Below, piece after piece: positions 35,063 to 43,906 of a DNA stretch of 64,000 nucleotides. The position numbers and the translations under genes were made by a program. The DNA is from CACIAM-69d sp001698445 (GTDB taxonomy: Bacteria > Cyanobacteriota > Cyanobacteriia > CACIAM-69d). Location of the stretch: assembly GCF_043235035.1 (NCBI RefSeq), contig NZ_JAZAQF010000006.1, forward strand, positions 109,187-173,186, written 5' to 3'. The stretch's first letter is position 1. The number at the start of each line of letters is the position of its first letter. The notes under the pieces are model-generated. The model was not told where the DNA came from, did no database searches, and saw nothing but the letters and a program-made list of their open reading frames with translations.

Positions 35063-35189
35063 ATAAAGGGGGTTCATTAGATGTTCTGGGGTAGTCACGT
35101 TGGGCGAGTAATTCTCGGGCTGGACAAGTAGTTCTGGGGTAGTAACGTTGGGCAAGTAATTCTGGGCAAGATTTGGAGGTAAGAGGGTG

Positions 35190-36947
35190 ATGGTGCGATC
35201 GATGACAACGGCGGCAACCCAGCTAAATCGGGTCAGTCCTTCCGGTTTCGGACTGCGAGGGCGGTTGGGGCGATCGCTGGTGGCCTTGGGGGCCAGTCTG
35301 CTGGCCGGTGGCTTCACGCCCACCTTGGCCCAGGCCGCTGAGCGGATTGAGCTGACCTTTGGGGCCTTGGGCCTGTCGATCGAAATGAAGTCCCTGGAAG
35401 ACTTTGTGGCGACCGGCGAAATTTCCGATGAGCTGGAGTTCTATACCCGGTTTCTGACTCCCGATCAATTGGCTCAGGTGCGATCGGCCCTGACCGATCG
35501 CCTGGATATCAATTTGCTGGCCGTGTCGCAATTTTTCAATTCGCCCCAAGGGGAAACTATCCTGCGGCGCTTGGCCCAAGTGATCCGCACCGGGCGCAAT
35601 TTACAAAGCGTGCCGGCCCTGCGTGCCGCGATCGTCCGTTCCGCCGCCGACTCGGAAGGGCTAACCCCCCTAAATTTGCTGCGCTACTATCCCACTCCCA
35701 GTATGCGAGTGGACTTGGCCCAAGCCCTGAGCCTGTGGCGACAGATTGAGGAAACCACCATTCACCAAGACCAAGCCACCGCCGCCGTGGAAACGGCCTT
35801 TGCGGCCCAAGCTGGCTCTCCCATTACGCCGCCCCCCTTTGAGTTGCGACAATCGGGCCCCTATGCGACCGCCAAAACCAATCGTGTGATTCAGCCGCGT
35901 GATCGTCGTCCCTTTGCGGCCGATCTTTACTGGCCCTTGGCCGCGACGGGCGATCGCCCCGTGGTGGTCATTTCCCACGGTCTCGGATCCGATCGGCGTA
36001 CCTATGGTTACCTGGGCGAACACTTGGCCTCCCATGGTTTTATTGCCATCCTGCTGGAGCACCCCGGCAGCGACAGCCGCTACATCCAAGCCCTGATTAA
36101 CGGCGAGGCCAGCGAAGCCGCCGACCCCAGGGAGTTCATTTCGCGGCCGGCCGATGTACGCGATATTCTCAACGAACTGCAAGCCAATCCCCAAGCCCCT
36201 GGGGGATTCACCGGGGTCATTGACCTTGATCGCACGGCCGTAGTGGGGCAGTCCTTTGGCGGATACACCGCCCTGGCCAGCGCCGGGGCCCCGCTGAATT
36301 TCAAACGGCTGAAAACCGACTGCGCCTCCGACGACTTGTTTTGGAATACGTCGCTGCTGTTGCAATGTCGGGCTTTGGTGGTGCGCCCCACGCCTGACAC
36401 GGACTATCTATCCCTGCAAGATGCCAGGGTGAAGGCCGTGGTGGCCATTAGCCCAATTACTTCCAGCCTGTTTGGGCGCGAAGGGATTGCCCAACTGCAA
36501 GTGCCCACAGCGATTTTATCGGCTAGTAACGACCCGATCGCCCTGCCCTTGTCGGAACAGTTGCGCCCCTTTGCCCAAATGTCGATCGCAGATAAGTATC
36601 TTTTGGTGCTGCGAGGCGGCACGCACTTTTCAACGCTGGGGGCCACGGGCGATGAAACCGTGCAGCTCCCGGCTAGCTTGGTGGGGCCCCGGCCGGACTT
36701 GGCTCGTGATTACACGAAAGCCTTCATCACGGCGTTTTTGAAGCGATATTTGGGGAACGATCACACCATGGCGAACCATCTCACCCCCCAATGGGCCAAT
36801 TCCGTTTCTCAGCCAGAGTTGCCGCTGTATTTGCTGAGTCAACTCTCGATCGAGCAGTTGCCGCGCCCCATTGCCCACAAGCCAACCAAAAATTCCCGAT
36901 GGATTGCCAATCGCCACCGGCCCGATCAGCCCATCCAGGCCCGCTGA
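35190..36947 (+). CDS. Secreted alpha/beta hydrolase with N-terminal DUF1400 domain
   Basis: 585 residues from ATG 35190 (GTG 35187 also possible; GGAGG is 8-11 nt upstream). A signal peptide (GRSLVALGASLLAGGFTPTL, cleavage near AQAA) precedes the DUF1400 domain (ERIELTFGALGLSIEMKSLEDF), then a hydrolase fold: oxyanion region VVISHGLGSDRRTYGYLGEHLASHG, nucleophile elbow VVGQSFGGYTAL, a late Asp (SASNDPIALP) and His (RGGTHFSTLG). DUF1400-hydrolases are frequent in cyanobacteria and have no fixed substrate; an esterase or lipase role in the periplasm is inferred. Two copies of a roughly 45-bp direct repeat lie in its leader at about 35070-35165. Confidence 0.9.
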   Translation: MVRSMTTAATQLNRVSPSGFGLRGRLGRSLVALGASLLAGGFTPTLAQAAERIELTFGALGLSIEMKSLEDFVATGEISDELEFYTRFLTPDQLAQVRSALTDRLDINLLAVSQFFNSPQGETILRRLAQVIRTGRNLQSVPALRAAIVRSAADSEGLTPLNLLRYYPTPSMRVDLAQALSLWRQIEETTIHQDQATAAVETAFAAQAGSPITPPPFELRQSGPYATAKTNRVIQPRDRRPFAADLYWPLAATGDRPVVVISHGLGSDRRTYGYLGEHLASHGFIAILLEHPGSDSRYIQALINGEASEAADPREFISRPADVRDILNELQANPQAPGGFTGVIDLDRTAVVGQSFGGYTALASAGAPLNFKRLKTDCASDDLFWNTSLLLQCRALVVRPTPDTDYLSLQDARVKAVVAISPITSSLFGREGIAQLQVPTAILSASNDPIALPLSEQLRPFAQMSIADKYLLVLRGGTHFSTLGATGDETVQLPASLVGPRPDLARDYTKAFITAFLKRYLGNDHTMANHLTPQWANSVSQPELPLYLLSQLSIEQLPRPIAHKPTKNSRWIANRHRPDQPIQAR

Positions 36948-37034
36948 AGACATGGGAGCCGTGGCGAGTGAATTGGGGCGATCGTCAGAGAAATGAGACG
37001 AACAAACCCAATCCTCTGGCTCAATCCTCTGGGC

Positions 37035-37175
37035 CTAGTCTTCGTGATCTTCAAAGGGATCCGACAGATTCTCAGATGGCGGGCCAAAAGCCACATAAAT
37101 CGAGTAACCCGTGATGGCAACCAGAATTGTGCCGAGGGCAATTCCCAATGTTAAAGCAGAGTTGTCTTCCAGCAT
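37035..37175 (-). CDS. psbN: Photosystem II protein PsbN
   Basis: 46 residues (too short for most ORF callers), ATG at 37175, TAG at 37035-37037. One membrane helix (LGIALGTILVAITGYSIYVA) then the conserved FGPPSENLSDPFEDHED end. PsbN is not a stable subunit but is needed for photosystem II repair and assembly of the reaction centre. It lies opposite psbH, the conserved cyanobacterial and plastid arrangement. A good promoter is seen at 37221-37250. Confidence 0.97.
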   Translation of the reverse strand: MLEDNSALTLGIALGTILVAITGYSIYVAFGPPSENLSDPFEDHED

Positions 37176-37220
37176 GGTTTAAGGGTCTCGATGGCGGGGC
37201 CACTGGCCCATTTTCCACAA

Positions 37221-37250
37221 ATTGTAACAATTAGTTAAGTAAAATCGCAA
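37221..37250 (-). promoter_or_regulatory. Probable psbN promoter
   Basis: On the minus strand TTGCGA (37250-37245), an 18-nt spacer and TACAAT (37226-37221) resemble a sigma-70-type promoter, giving a leader of about 40 nt before the psbN ATG at 37175. Confidence 0.55.
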
Positions 37251-37507
37251 ACTTCTCAGGGAGTCCACCCGATCGCCCACTGCCCGCTAGCCCTAGTTCT
37301 CGGGCCACCGCTAGCCCGTCCCCACGGAACTCCCCAAACAGCAGGCACAGCCGTTTGATAGAATACCCAATCAAATAGCATTGGCGGCGTGCTGCATTCG
37401 TGCGGCAATTGCTGCACTATTTAATAAAAAGCAACATCAACGGCAACGCCCAGTTGCTTCAACGGCTGCAAGACTCCATTGTTGCGAAACACTACGGTAG
37501 GGATAAG

Positions 37508-37711
37508 ATGGCTCAACGGACTCGCCTGGGCGACATTTTGCGCCCGTTAAATGCGGAATACGGTAAGGTGGCTCCCGGCTGGGGGACGACCCCGCTGATG
37601 GCTGTTTTCATGGGGTTGTTTTTTGTGTTCCTGCTGATCATCTTGCAGGTGTACAACACCTCGATCTTGATTGAAGGCGTTAATGTCGATTGGAAGTCGC
37701 TGGGTCAATAG
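37508..37711 (+). CDS. psbH: Photosystem II protein PsbH
   Basis: 67 residues from ATG 37508 (MAQRTRLGDILRPLNAEYGKV), the normal length; the frame extends to 37400 without conservation. One membrane helix (TPLMAVFMGLFFVFLLIILQ) and the conserved YNTSILIEGVNVDW end on the lumenal side. PsbH is a photosystem II subunit near CP47, needed for QA-QB electron flow and repair. psbN is divergent, and the leader holds a possible TAGAAT -10 at 37359-37364, 144 nt from the start. Confidence 0.97.
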   Translation: MAQRTRLGDILRPLNAEYGKVAPGWGTTPLMAVFMGLFFVFLLIILQVYNTSILIEGVNVDWKSLGQ

Positions 37712-38201
37712 ATTTGGGTGAATTGATTGGGGTGATGAGTCTGCATCAACAGATTGCAGATTTCCACCCCAAGAGTGGCCCGCCCGATCGACTGGTTTGA
37801 AGAGCTAACGGCTAGAGAATTGCTGAGTTCTGAGCGTTGGATTCTACAAATCTTTGAGAGTTAAGTCATCAACTGGTCGATCGCCCAGTCCCACAGCCCC
37901 GGTGTATCCGGGCTTTTTTATGGGCAACATTTCCCATCCCACGGGCCCCAATCTTGGCTTGTTCCTGAGTCAGACCGACCCGATGCCTACGCGACGGGGC
38001 CTTGGAATGGAATAATCTGAACGTGCAAATTTGCAAATTACTGTTCGATGATTGGTGTTGACCAGTGGCTAGTCAGCTATTCGTTCTCGTTCGCTAGCTC
38101 CTGCTTGTGGATTGGGTCTGTTTGATTGGTTCTGTTTCAGCGTTGTTGCTTGATCGTTTGCTTGCGATCGCCCCGGTCATTTCCATTGCAAGGATCGCCC
38201 C
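37712..38201. other. psbH-tatA intergenic region
   Basis: About 490 bp between two plus-strand genes. It contains a hairpin terminator at 37894-37919 and no recognisable gene. The last 230 bp before tatA are presumed to hold its promoter, but no clear box was selected. Confidence 0.5.
37894..37919 (+). terminator. Rho-independent terminator downstream of psbH
   Basis: AGCCCCGG pairs with CCGGGCT (one bulged C) around a short TGTAT loop and is followed by TTTTTT. It lies about 180 bp past the psbH stop, leaving a long 3' leader. Confidence 0.65.
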
Positions 38202-38534
38202 ATGAACATTTTTGGCATTGGCCCAGCAGAGTTGTTTTTGATTGGCGTTGTCGCTTTGTTGGTCTTTGGCCCGAAAAAGTTGCCGGAAATTGGCCGCAGC
38301 CTGGGCAAGACTCTGAAATCCTTCCAGGAAGCCTCGCGGGAATTTGAATCGGAACTGAAGCGAGAAATGGATCGGGCCGAATCCCCCGCTTCCACCAGCA
38401 TGACCGCCACGATCGAGCCGCCTGCGCAACCTGCCCTGACCAGTTCGGAGCCGGCCACCCCAGTCACCCCCGCCGAAGCGGAGCCGGCCCCAGTCACCAA
38501 AACCAATGCGGTGGATTCGGTCGATCCGGTTTAA
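38202..38534 (+). CDS. tatA: Twin-arginine translocase subunit TatA/Hcf106-type
   Basis: 110 residues. Short N-terminal helix MNIFGIGPAELFLIGVVALLVF, the hinge FGPKKLPEIGRSLGKTL and an amphipathic helix SFQEASREFESELKREMD, then a Thr/Pro/Ala tail. TatA forms the size-variable pore that exports folded proteins; cyanobacteria often use TatA- and TatB-like forms of this same size, so it may serve as TatB. The alpha carbonic anhydrase at 8.5 kb is a likely client. Five 15-bp repeats begin one base after its stop codon. Confidence 0.93.
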   Translation: MNIFGIGPAELFLIGVVALLVFGPKKLPEIGRSLGKTLKSFQEASREFESELKREMDRAESPASTSMTATIEPPAQPALTSSEPATPVTPAEAEPAPVTKTNAVDSVDPV

Positions 38535-38535
38535 G

Positions 38536-38610
38536 TGCTTCCGGTTCGATTGCTTCCGGCCGGAGTGTTTCCGCCTGGATTGCTTCCGGTTGAAGTGTTT
38601 CCGGTTGGAG
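38536..38610. repeat. Five tandem 15-bp repeats between tatA and pth
   Basis: Five units of consensus TGCTTCCGGTTGGAT (with variants TGTTTCCGCCTGGAT, TGCTTCCGGCCGGAG) run from just after the tatA stop to 52 bp before pth. Every unit is 15 bp, a multiple of three, but no frame is open with a start. Whether it acts as a 3' or 5' element is unknown. Confidence 0.85.
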
Positions 38611-38661
38611 TTCTGTTGATTAACCCTTGAAGTCGTCTGCGCTTAAGTCGATTCCAAAGCC

Positions 38662-39363
38662 ATGCCCAAAGGCCAATCCGCATCGTCATCAGAACCCCTA
38701 ATTCCGAAGCTGATTGTGGGGCTGGGCAACCCAGAACCCAAGTACGATCGCACCCGCCACAACATTGGCTTTGAAGTTCTTGATGAGCTGGCGAAGGTGT
38801 GGGGCATTTCCCTGAGCGAAAATCGCCGGTTCAATGCCCTTGCGGGAGAGGGGCGATCGCCCTTTGGCAAGATTTATTTGCTGAAACCCCTAACCTATAT
38901 GAACCGATCGGGCCAGGCCATCCGCGCCGCGATCGATTGGTATAAGCTGCCACCGGAATCAGTCCTCACGATCTACGACGATATGGATCTGCCCTTGGGA
39001 CGGTTGCGGCTGCGGGAAACCGGCTCGGCCGGCGGTCACAATGGCATGAAATCCACGATCGCCCATCTGGGAACTCAGGATTTTCCGCGTTTGCGGTTGG
39101 GCATTGGGCGGCCCCGGGTGGTCAGCGGCGAAACGGTGTCCCATGTGTTGGGCAAGTTTGCGCCCGATGAACAACCCACGGTGCAAGCCCTGTTGCGGTT
39201 GAGCGTGGAGACGATCGAGCGATCGCTCCGAGATGGCGTGGCCAAAGCCGCCAGCTTGTATAACAATCGCGATGTGGCTCCACCCCAGCCCAAACCGGCC
39301 CCCGCGCCCGCAACACCGGAAACGCCCGATCGGGCCCCGCAGGATCCGCAACCGGTTTCCTAG
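38662..39363 (+). CDS. pth: Peptidyl-tRNA hydrolase
   Basis: 233 residues. Releases peptides from prematurely dropped peptidyl-tRNA. KLIVGLGNPEPKYDRTRHNIGFEVL holds the catalytic His20-type residue; LLKPLTYMNRSG, DDMDLPLGRLRLR and SAGGHNGMKSTIAHLG complete the core. The usual length is about 190; here about 40 residues of Pro/Ala-rich tail are added (PPQPKPAPAPATPETPDR), a style also seen in neighbouring genes. ATG 38662 gives a 12-residue polar leader before the core. Weakly spaced after tatA, so possibly co-transcribed. Confidence 0.96.
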   Translation: MPKGQSASSSEPLIPKLIVGLGNPEPKYDRTRHNIGFEVLDELAKVWGISLSENRRFNALAGEGRSPFGKIYLLKPLTYMNRSGQAIRAAIDWYKLPPESVLTIYDDMDLPLGRLRLRETGSAGGHNGMKSTIAHLGTQDFPRLRLGIGRPRVVSGETVSHVLGKFAPDEQPTVQALLRLSVETIERSLRDGVAKAASLYNNRDVAPPQPKPAPAPATPETPDRAPQDPQPVS

Positions 39364-39469
39364 CCGAGTATCCAGCGGTCTAGCCTCATCCTGTGGGTTC
39401 TGTTGACCCTGTTGATCCTGCCCGCCTGTCCACGGTTCATCTACTAATTCCGCACTGTCGGCCTGTGCC

Positions 39470-39739
39470 GTGAGTCGTCGAGAAAATCCGTTGCCCCAAA
39501 CGATCGCCCTTGTGCGCATTACCCGCCAGTCCTGGAATGAGGGCAAACTAGAAGGCGAAGTCAGCGCCGGGGAATTCACCTGGGAATTTGTTTGGCACTT
39601 TCGCCAAGGCGGGTTGCGGGTTCAGCCGTCCATGGGGCGGGCCCTGATTCGGGAACCACTGGCCCGATTTCTGGAAACCCACGACTACCAACTAGAAGCG
39701 GGCGGCGATTATTCCTTCCCCATCCGGGCCCGGCTCTAA
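39470..39739 (+). CDS. Small conserved cyanobacterial protein (DUF3146-like)
   Basis: 89 residues from GTG 39470. VRITRQSWNEGKLEGEVSAG, WEFVWHFRQGGLRVQPS, GRALIREPLARFLE and YQLEAGGDYSFPIRARL match my memory of the DUF3146 family, which occurs in cyanobacteria and has no known function. Soluble, mostly beta. It sits between pth and sbcD on the same strand with short gaps, so it may be co-expressed with them. Confidence 0.8.
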   Translation: MSRRENPLPQTIALVRITRQSWNEGKLEGEVSAGEFTWEFVWHFRQGGLRVQPSMGRALIREPLARFLETHDYQLEAGGDYSFPIRARL

Positions 39740-39823
39740 GCACTGCCTCTGGATTTTCAGGATTTTCTAAATTTTGCCCGCAGAATTCCTTTCCGCGATT
39801 GTTCAACAACGGAGCAACGAACC

Positions 39824-41281
39824 ATGGTCAAAATTCTGCACCTGTCGGACATTCACATGGGCAGCGGGTTCAGCCATGGGCGCATTGATCCGCAAACGGG
39901 TTTAAACACTCGGCTGCTGGACTTTACGGCGGCCCTGGAGCGTTGCATCGATCGGGCAATTTCGGAACCGGTGGATCTGGTGTTGTTTGGGGGCGATGCC
40001 TTTCCCGATGCTACGCCGCTGCCCATGGTGCAAGAAGCCTTTGCACAACAGTTTCGGCGGCTGGCTGATGCGCAAATTCCGACGGTGCTGTTGGTGGGAA
40101 ACCATGATCAACATGCCCAAGGCCGCGGAGGAGCCAGCCTTTGCATTTACCGCACGCTGGGGGTTCCGGGCTTTGTGGTGGGAGACACGCTGGTGCTGCA
40201 TCGACTGGAAACCAGCCAGGGGCCAGCGCAGGTGCTGACTTTGCCTTGGTTAACCCGATCAACCCTGCTCACCAAGCGGCAAACGGAGGGCCTGTCGTTG
40301 GCGGAAGTGGGGGCGTTGCTGCTCGATCGGCTCCAGGCGGCCCTGGAAGGTGAAATTCGGAAGCTCGATCCCGACCAACCCGCCATTTTGTTGGCCCACC
40401 TGATGAGCGATCGGGCACAATTGGGAGCCGAGCGAATGTTGGGCGTGGGCAAAGGCTTTTCGATTCCCCTCAGCACCATCACGCGCCCCGAGTTTGACTA
40501 TGTGGCCCTGGGCCATGTCCACAAACACCAAAACCTGAACCCCAACAATCAACCCCCGGTGGTCTATCCCGGCAGCATTGAGCGGGTGGATTTCAGCGAG
40601 GAAAATGAAGAAAAGGGCTATGTATTAGTAACGATCGAGCCAGGAGAGCGGGGACAACGCCAAACACAATGGGAATTTTGTCCCCTACCGGCCCGACCGT
40701 TTCGGACATTGCGGGTGGATTTGGCTGACTGTGACAATCCGTTGGCGGAACTGCTCGGGGCGATCGACCCGGCGGCCATTGAAGGGGCTGTCGTCCGGTT
40801 GGTCTATCGCGTGCGGGCAGAACAGCTTCACCAAATCGAGTTGGCGGCCGTGCGCGATCGACTAGCTGCCGCCCACACCTACAGCCTGCAAGCGGAGTTG
40901 ATTAGCCAACTGGCACGCCCTCGCCTGCCCAATTTGGATGCCACCACCCTGGACCCGCTGTTGGCCCTAGAGGCCTATTTGGGAGAGCGATCAGACTTAA
41001 AAAACCTGGCCGACGACATGATCGAGGCCGCCCGAGATCTCTTGGGCTATGCCAGTCCGGCCATTGTGGTGAATCTGCCGGAGCCAGCCACGGCCCAGAC
41101 TGCCAATCCAGATTTCCCAGATCCAGAATCCAGCCCGGGCCAAAACCCAGCAGCAACATCCACCGCCGAGCTGGCCACCGATGCTCACGATGGCGAACCG
41201 ACCTCACCCAGCACCAATGGCCCCGATCGAGCTGTTCAGTCTCCAGCCATTGACCGATCGGGTCAACTCAGACTGCTTTAG
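39824..41281 (+). CDS. sbcD: SbcD/Mre11-type DNA exonuclease subunit
   Basis: 485 residues. The metallophosphoesterase core has ILHLSDIHMG, LVLFGGDAFPD, LVGNHDQH, ILLAHLMS and VALGHVHKHQNL in order, the Mre11/SbcD metal ligands. With the SbcC ATPase it trims DNA ends and hairpins; no sbcC is nearby. The C-terminal 60 residues are low complexity (SSPGQNPAATSTAEL). Its stop overlaps the stop of the convergent HNH gene by 3 nt. ATG 39824 starts directly on the core. Confidence 0.93.
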   Translation: MVKILHLSDIHMGSGFSHGRIDPQTGLNTRLLDFTAALERCIDRAISEPVDLVLFGGDAFPDATPLPMVQEAFAQQFRRLADAQIPTVLLVGNHDQHAQGRGGASLCIYRTLGVPGFVVGDTLVLHRLETSQGPAQVLTLPWLTRSTLLTKRQTEGLSLAEVGALLLDRLQAALEGEIRKLDPDQPAILLAHLMSDRAQLGAERMLGVGKGFSIPLSTITRPEFDYVALGHVHKHQNLNPNNQPPVVYPGSIERVDFSEENEEKGYVLVTIEPGERGQRQTQWEFCPLPARPFRTLRVDLADCDNPLAELLGAIDPAAIEGAVVRLVYRVRAEQLHQIELAAVRDRLAAAHTYSLQAELISQLARPRLPNLDATTLDPLLALEAYLGERSDLKNLADDMIEAARDLLGYASPAIVVNLPEPATAQTANPDFPDPESSPGQNPAATSTAELATDAHDGEPTSPSTNGPDRAVQSPAIDRSGQLRLL

Positions 41282-41775
41282 AGGCCAATCACGTACTTGC
41301 GCCATTCCTGGTGTACGCCGCTCTTCACATGCTTCGTCACTTCAAAGTAGAGACTGCTGTGGGGACGGCGGGGCGGCTGGCGCAAAGGCATGTTGGCTTC
41401 CTTGGGGGTGCGATTGCCCTTGCGGATGTTGCAGCGCACGCAGGCCGTGACCATATTTTCCCAATGTTCACCGCCCCCGCGCGATCGGGGAACAACGTGA
41501 TCCAGCGTCAAATCATCGCCCGTGTAGCCACAGTATTGACAGGAGTGGCTATCTCGGTGCAATATGTTTTTCCGCGTTAAGGGAATCTCTTTGTAGGGAA
41601 CCTTGATGTAATGGCGCAAACGGATCACGGTGGGCAACGGAATGTTGCGGTAAACCACTCGGCCGTTATGCTCGACTTGCTCCGCCTTGCCTTTTAGCAA
41701 TAAAACGACTGCCCGCCGCCAACTGGTAATATTGAGCGGCTCATAAGAAGCGTTGAGCACAAGTACTTTGCCCAT
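41278..41775 (-). CDS. HNH endonuclease-family protein
   Basis: 165 residues from the ATG at 41775 (MGKVLVLNASYEPLNITSW); ATG 41790 would add five residues. The core is CQYCGYTGDDLTLDHVVPRSRGGGEHWENMVTACVRCNIRKGNRTP, a complete zinc-type HNH site with paired CxxC. Very similar proteins are widespread in cyanobacteria as chromosomal single genes without a methylase; repair or other DNA-processing use is more likely than restriction, but it is not established. It is convergent with sbcD and their stop codons overlap. Confidence 0.92.
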   Translation of the reverse strand: MGKVLVLNASYEPLNITSWRRAVVLLLKGKAEQVEHNGRVVYRNIPLPTVIRLRHYIKVPYKEIPLTRKNILHRDSHSCQYCGYTGDDLTLDHVVPRSRGGGEHWENMVTACVRCNIRKGNRTPKEANMPLRQPPRRPHSSLYFEVTKHVKSGVHQEWRKYVIGL

Positions 41776-41893
41776 CGGACAAAACCGCAATTAATTGCAA
41801 ATTATTAAGAATTGCAAACAAAGCTTGCGAAGCGTCGGAGCCAATTGGGACTGATAGTAGCACAACTGACTCGGGGTGTGGCTTGCTGATCCC

Positions 41894-42589
41894 ATGGATT
41901 ACCCATCGTTCTGTGGCGGCGGATTCCGGACAAAAACCGCCGATCGCGTAACGGCGGCCCGCAAACCAAGATGGCCGATCGCCACCACTGAGCGATCGCC
42001 TTGGGGACGGGGCTTGCTCTCGGGATTTCTGAGTTTGAGCTTCAGTTTGGTTTTAAGTTTGGTCTTGAGTTTGCTTTTGGGTGGTTGCGGGACGCTGCCC
42101 TGGGATGGGCCACCAACGGCCGTGGTGCAACGGGCGGTGGCGTTGCAGTTGCTGCAAACCCAGACCGATCTATTGCAAGAGTTGGGTGATTCTCCGCTGG
42201 CCACCGGTCGCCACTTTGATCCACAAATGTTGGCCGATCGCCCGGTGATCACCCTGGATGACTTGGCGGCGGAACCAGGATTACGAGTCGATCGACTGCG
42301 CATCCAAACCCAACAGGCCGTGACCATCAACGACAAACCCGGCTGGCAACTGAGCGGTACTTACGATTGGAGCCAAGCGGGGAGCCAAAATTCGAGCCAT
42401 GTTCGAGAAAAACAGGGCGATCGATCCCCCGCCTCCCGGCAACCGCAACCCAAGACCCAAAAGCACCGATCGCAGCCCTTTTCGGTTTACTTGCAACGCC
42501 AAGCCCGCGGCCAAACCTGGCGACTGGCGCGGCCTGACCTGACCCAATCCACACCCGATCGGGTGGCTTGGCTCACCTACCGTCTTTAA
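41894..42589 (+). CDS. Hypothetical lipoprotein
   Basis: 231 residues from ATG 41894 (GTG 41876 adds six). A long N-terminal region precedes a lipoprotein signal: LSGFLSLSFSLVLSLVLSLL with lipobox L-G-G-C. The hydrophobic stretch is encoded by imperfect 12-bp repeats (AGTTTGGTTTTA/AGTTTGGTCTTG). The mature part (AVVQRAVALQLLQTQTDLLQEL...RVDRLRIQTQQAVTINDKPGWQLSGTYDW) looks folded, with a Gln/Arg-rich C-terminal insert. Family unknown. The 45 residues before the signal helix are long for a lipoprotein, so an internal start is possible. Confidence 0.65.
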   Translation: MDYPSFCGGGFRTKTADRVTAARKPRWPIATTERSPWGRGLLSGFLSLSFSLVLSLVLSLLLGGCGTLPWDGPPTAVVQRAVALQLLQTQTDLLQELGDSPLATGRHFDPQMLADRPVITLDDLAAEPGLRVDRLRIQTQQAVTINDKPGWQLSGTYDWSQAGSQNSSHVREKQGDRSPASRQPQPKTQKHRSQPFSVYLQRQARGQTWRLARPDLTQSTPDRVAWLTYRL

Positions 42590-42771
42590 GGGCCGTCTCT
42601 AGGGGCCGTCTCTAGGGATTTTGGGCAAATTCCAGGCCCGTTCAGGATCAATCCAAAAGCAATTCAGCGTTACGACAACAGGCCATCGGGGATCGCGAAA
42701 GGGTTGCCCGTTGGCAAAGGCCCGGCCCGGCCCGAAAATAGACAAGCCGATCGCCATAGAACGCGCCTCCC

Positions 42772-43518
42772 GTGAACGAAATCCGCACCGTTTCAGAAAC
42801 CAAACGCACCTTCTATTCGCTCCACCAACGGCCGATCAACGCGATCTACCGACGAGTGGTTGAGGAATTGATGGTGGAAATGCACCTGCTCTCCGTCAGC
42901 GTCGATTTCCGCTTCGAGTCCATCTATGCCCTCGGGGTGGTGACGGCGTTCGATCGCTTCATGGCAGGCTACCAACCCGATCGGGACTTGGGTTCCATCT
43001 TCAACGCCCTCTGTCAGTCCGTGGGCGGCAATGTGGATGACTATCGCCACCGGGCCGATCGCCTGTTGGAAGCGGCAAAAGTTGCCAGTGCCGACGACCT
43101 GGCCGCCGCGCTCAACCGGGCCGAGGGTAGTGGTGGGGCCTTGCGCGAAGCCGCCGACGTGCTCGCCAATGGTCAACCCTTCAAATACAGCCGCCTGTTT
43201 GGGATTGGGCTATATACCCTGCTGGAGTCCACCACCTCTGACTTGGCTGGCAATGCCGAGCAGATCAAAGCGTGGATCGATCGCCTAGGGACAACCCTCA
43301 ACCTCCCGATCGAGAAGCTGCAAAAGGATCTGGAACTCTATCGCGGTAACCTGGAGAAAATCGCCCAGGCTCGGATCACCTACGAAGACATGCTGGAGGC
43401 CGAACGCCGCAAGCGCGAACAACGGGCCCTGGAAAAAGCCGCCGCCGCCGAAGCCAAAGCGGCCAGCGAAGCCGCCAGTGAGTCGAATGCTGCGCCTTCG
43501 CCTGCCGACCCCAGCTAA
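42772..43518 (+). CDS. thf1: Thylakoid formation protein Thf1/Psb29
   Basis: 248 residues from GTG 42772, starting VNEIRTVSETKRTFYSLHQRPINAIYRRVVEELMVEMHLL, the family's normal beginning. GLYTLLESTTSDLAG is also conserved, and a long C-terminal coiled coil (EDMLEAERRKREQRALEKAAAAEAK) is typical. Thf1/Psb29 associates with photosystem II and FtsH proteases and affects thylakoid biogenesis and high-light repair. It stands alone, with a hairpin after the stop. The Ala-rich tail is of the kind common in this genome. Confidence 0.95.
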   Translation: MNEIRTVSETKRTFYSLHQRPINAIYRRVVEELMVEMHLLSVSVDFRFESIYALGVVTAFDRFMAGYQPDRDLGSIFNALCQSVGGNVDDYRHRADRLLEAAKVASADDLAAALNRAEGSGGALREAADVLANGQPFKYSRLFGIGLYTLLESTTSDLAGNAEQIKAWIDRLGTTLNLPIEKLQKDLELYRGNLEKIAQARITYEDMLEAERRKREQRALEKAAAAEAKAASEAASESNAAPSPADPS

Positions 43519-43554
43519 GTTCCTCAGCATTGCCAAACTTCCCGTTCATCCAAT

Positions 43555-43600
43555 GGAGGGGCCTAGACCACGCATGGTTTCTGGGCCCCTTCCGGGTTTT
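43555..43600 (+). terminator. Probable terminator after thf1
   Basis: GGAGGGGCC pairs with GGCCCCTTCC (one bulged T) around a 20-nt loop, followed by GGGTTTTC. The T-run is short, so strength is uncertain. Confidence 0.45.
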
Positions 43601-43705
43601 CAAGGGCCAGTCTGATGGCATCGGTTGCGAGTGACGGTTGGCAACCCAGGCGATCGGTTCAGATCGGTAAGATAAGCGATAGGTGTTTTAGGCCCCGACT
43701 CCCCA

Positions 43706-43894
43706 ATGACCCCGGACGATCGCGCCGCCGAAGAATGCAACGGTCACATTCAAATCGCCGCCCAATTCAAAGGCAAAATCACCGACAAACGCAGACAAAC
43801 TATTCGCGAAAACCTCGATCGCCTCGAATGGTTCGGCCTCGCCATCCAACAGGAAAACACCTGGCACTACGCCGCCCCCAGCCCGATCGCCTAG
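43706..43894 (+). pseudogene. Possible fragment of a restriction-modification gene
   Basis: 62 codons, MTPDDRAAEECNGHIQIAAQFKGKITDKRRQTIRENLDRLEWFG. The helical block with FKGKITDKRRQTIRENL resembles, in my recollection, the C-terminal end of large DNA-methyltransferase or type IIG proteins. No other part of such a gene is seen upstream (43519-43705 is terminator and spacer). It may be a remnant or a small independent gene. Twelve nt separate its stop from the ATG of the next gene, which has a restriction-endonuclease fold, so the pair may derive from one system. Confidence 0.4.
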
Positions 43895-43906
43895 GACAAT
43901 GGCCCC

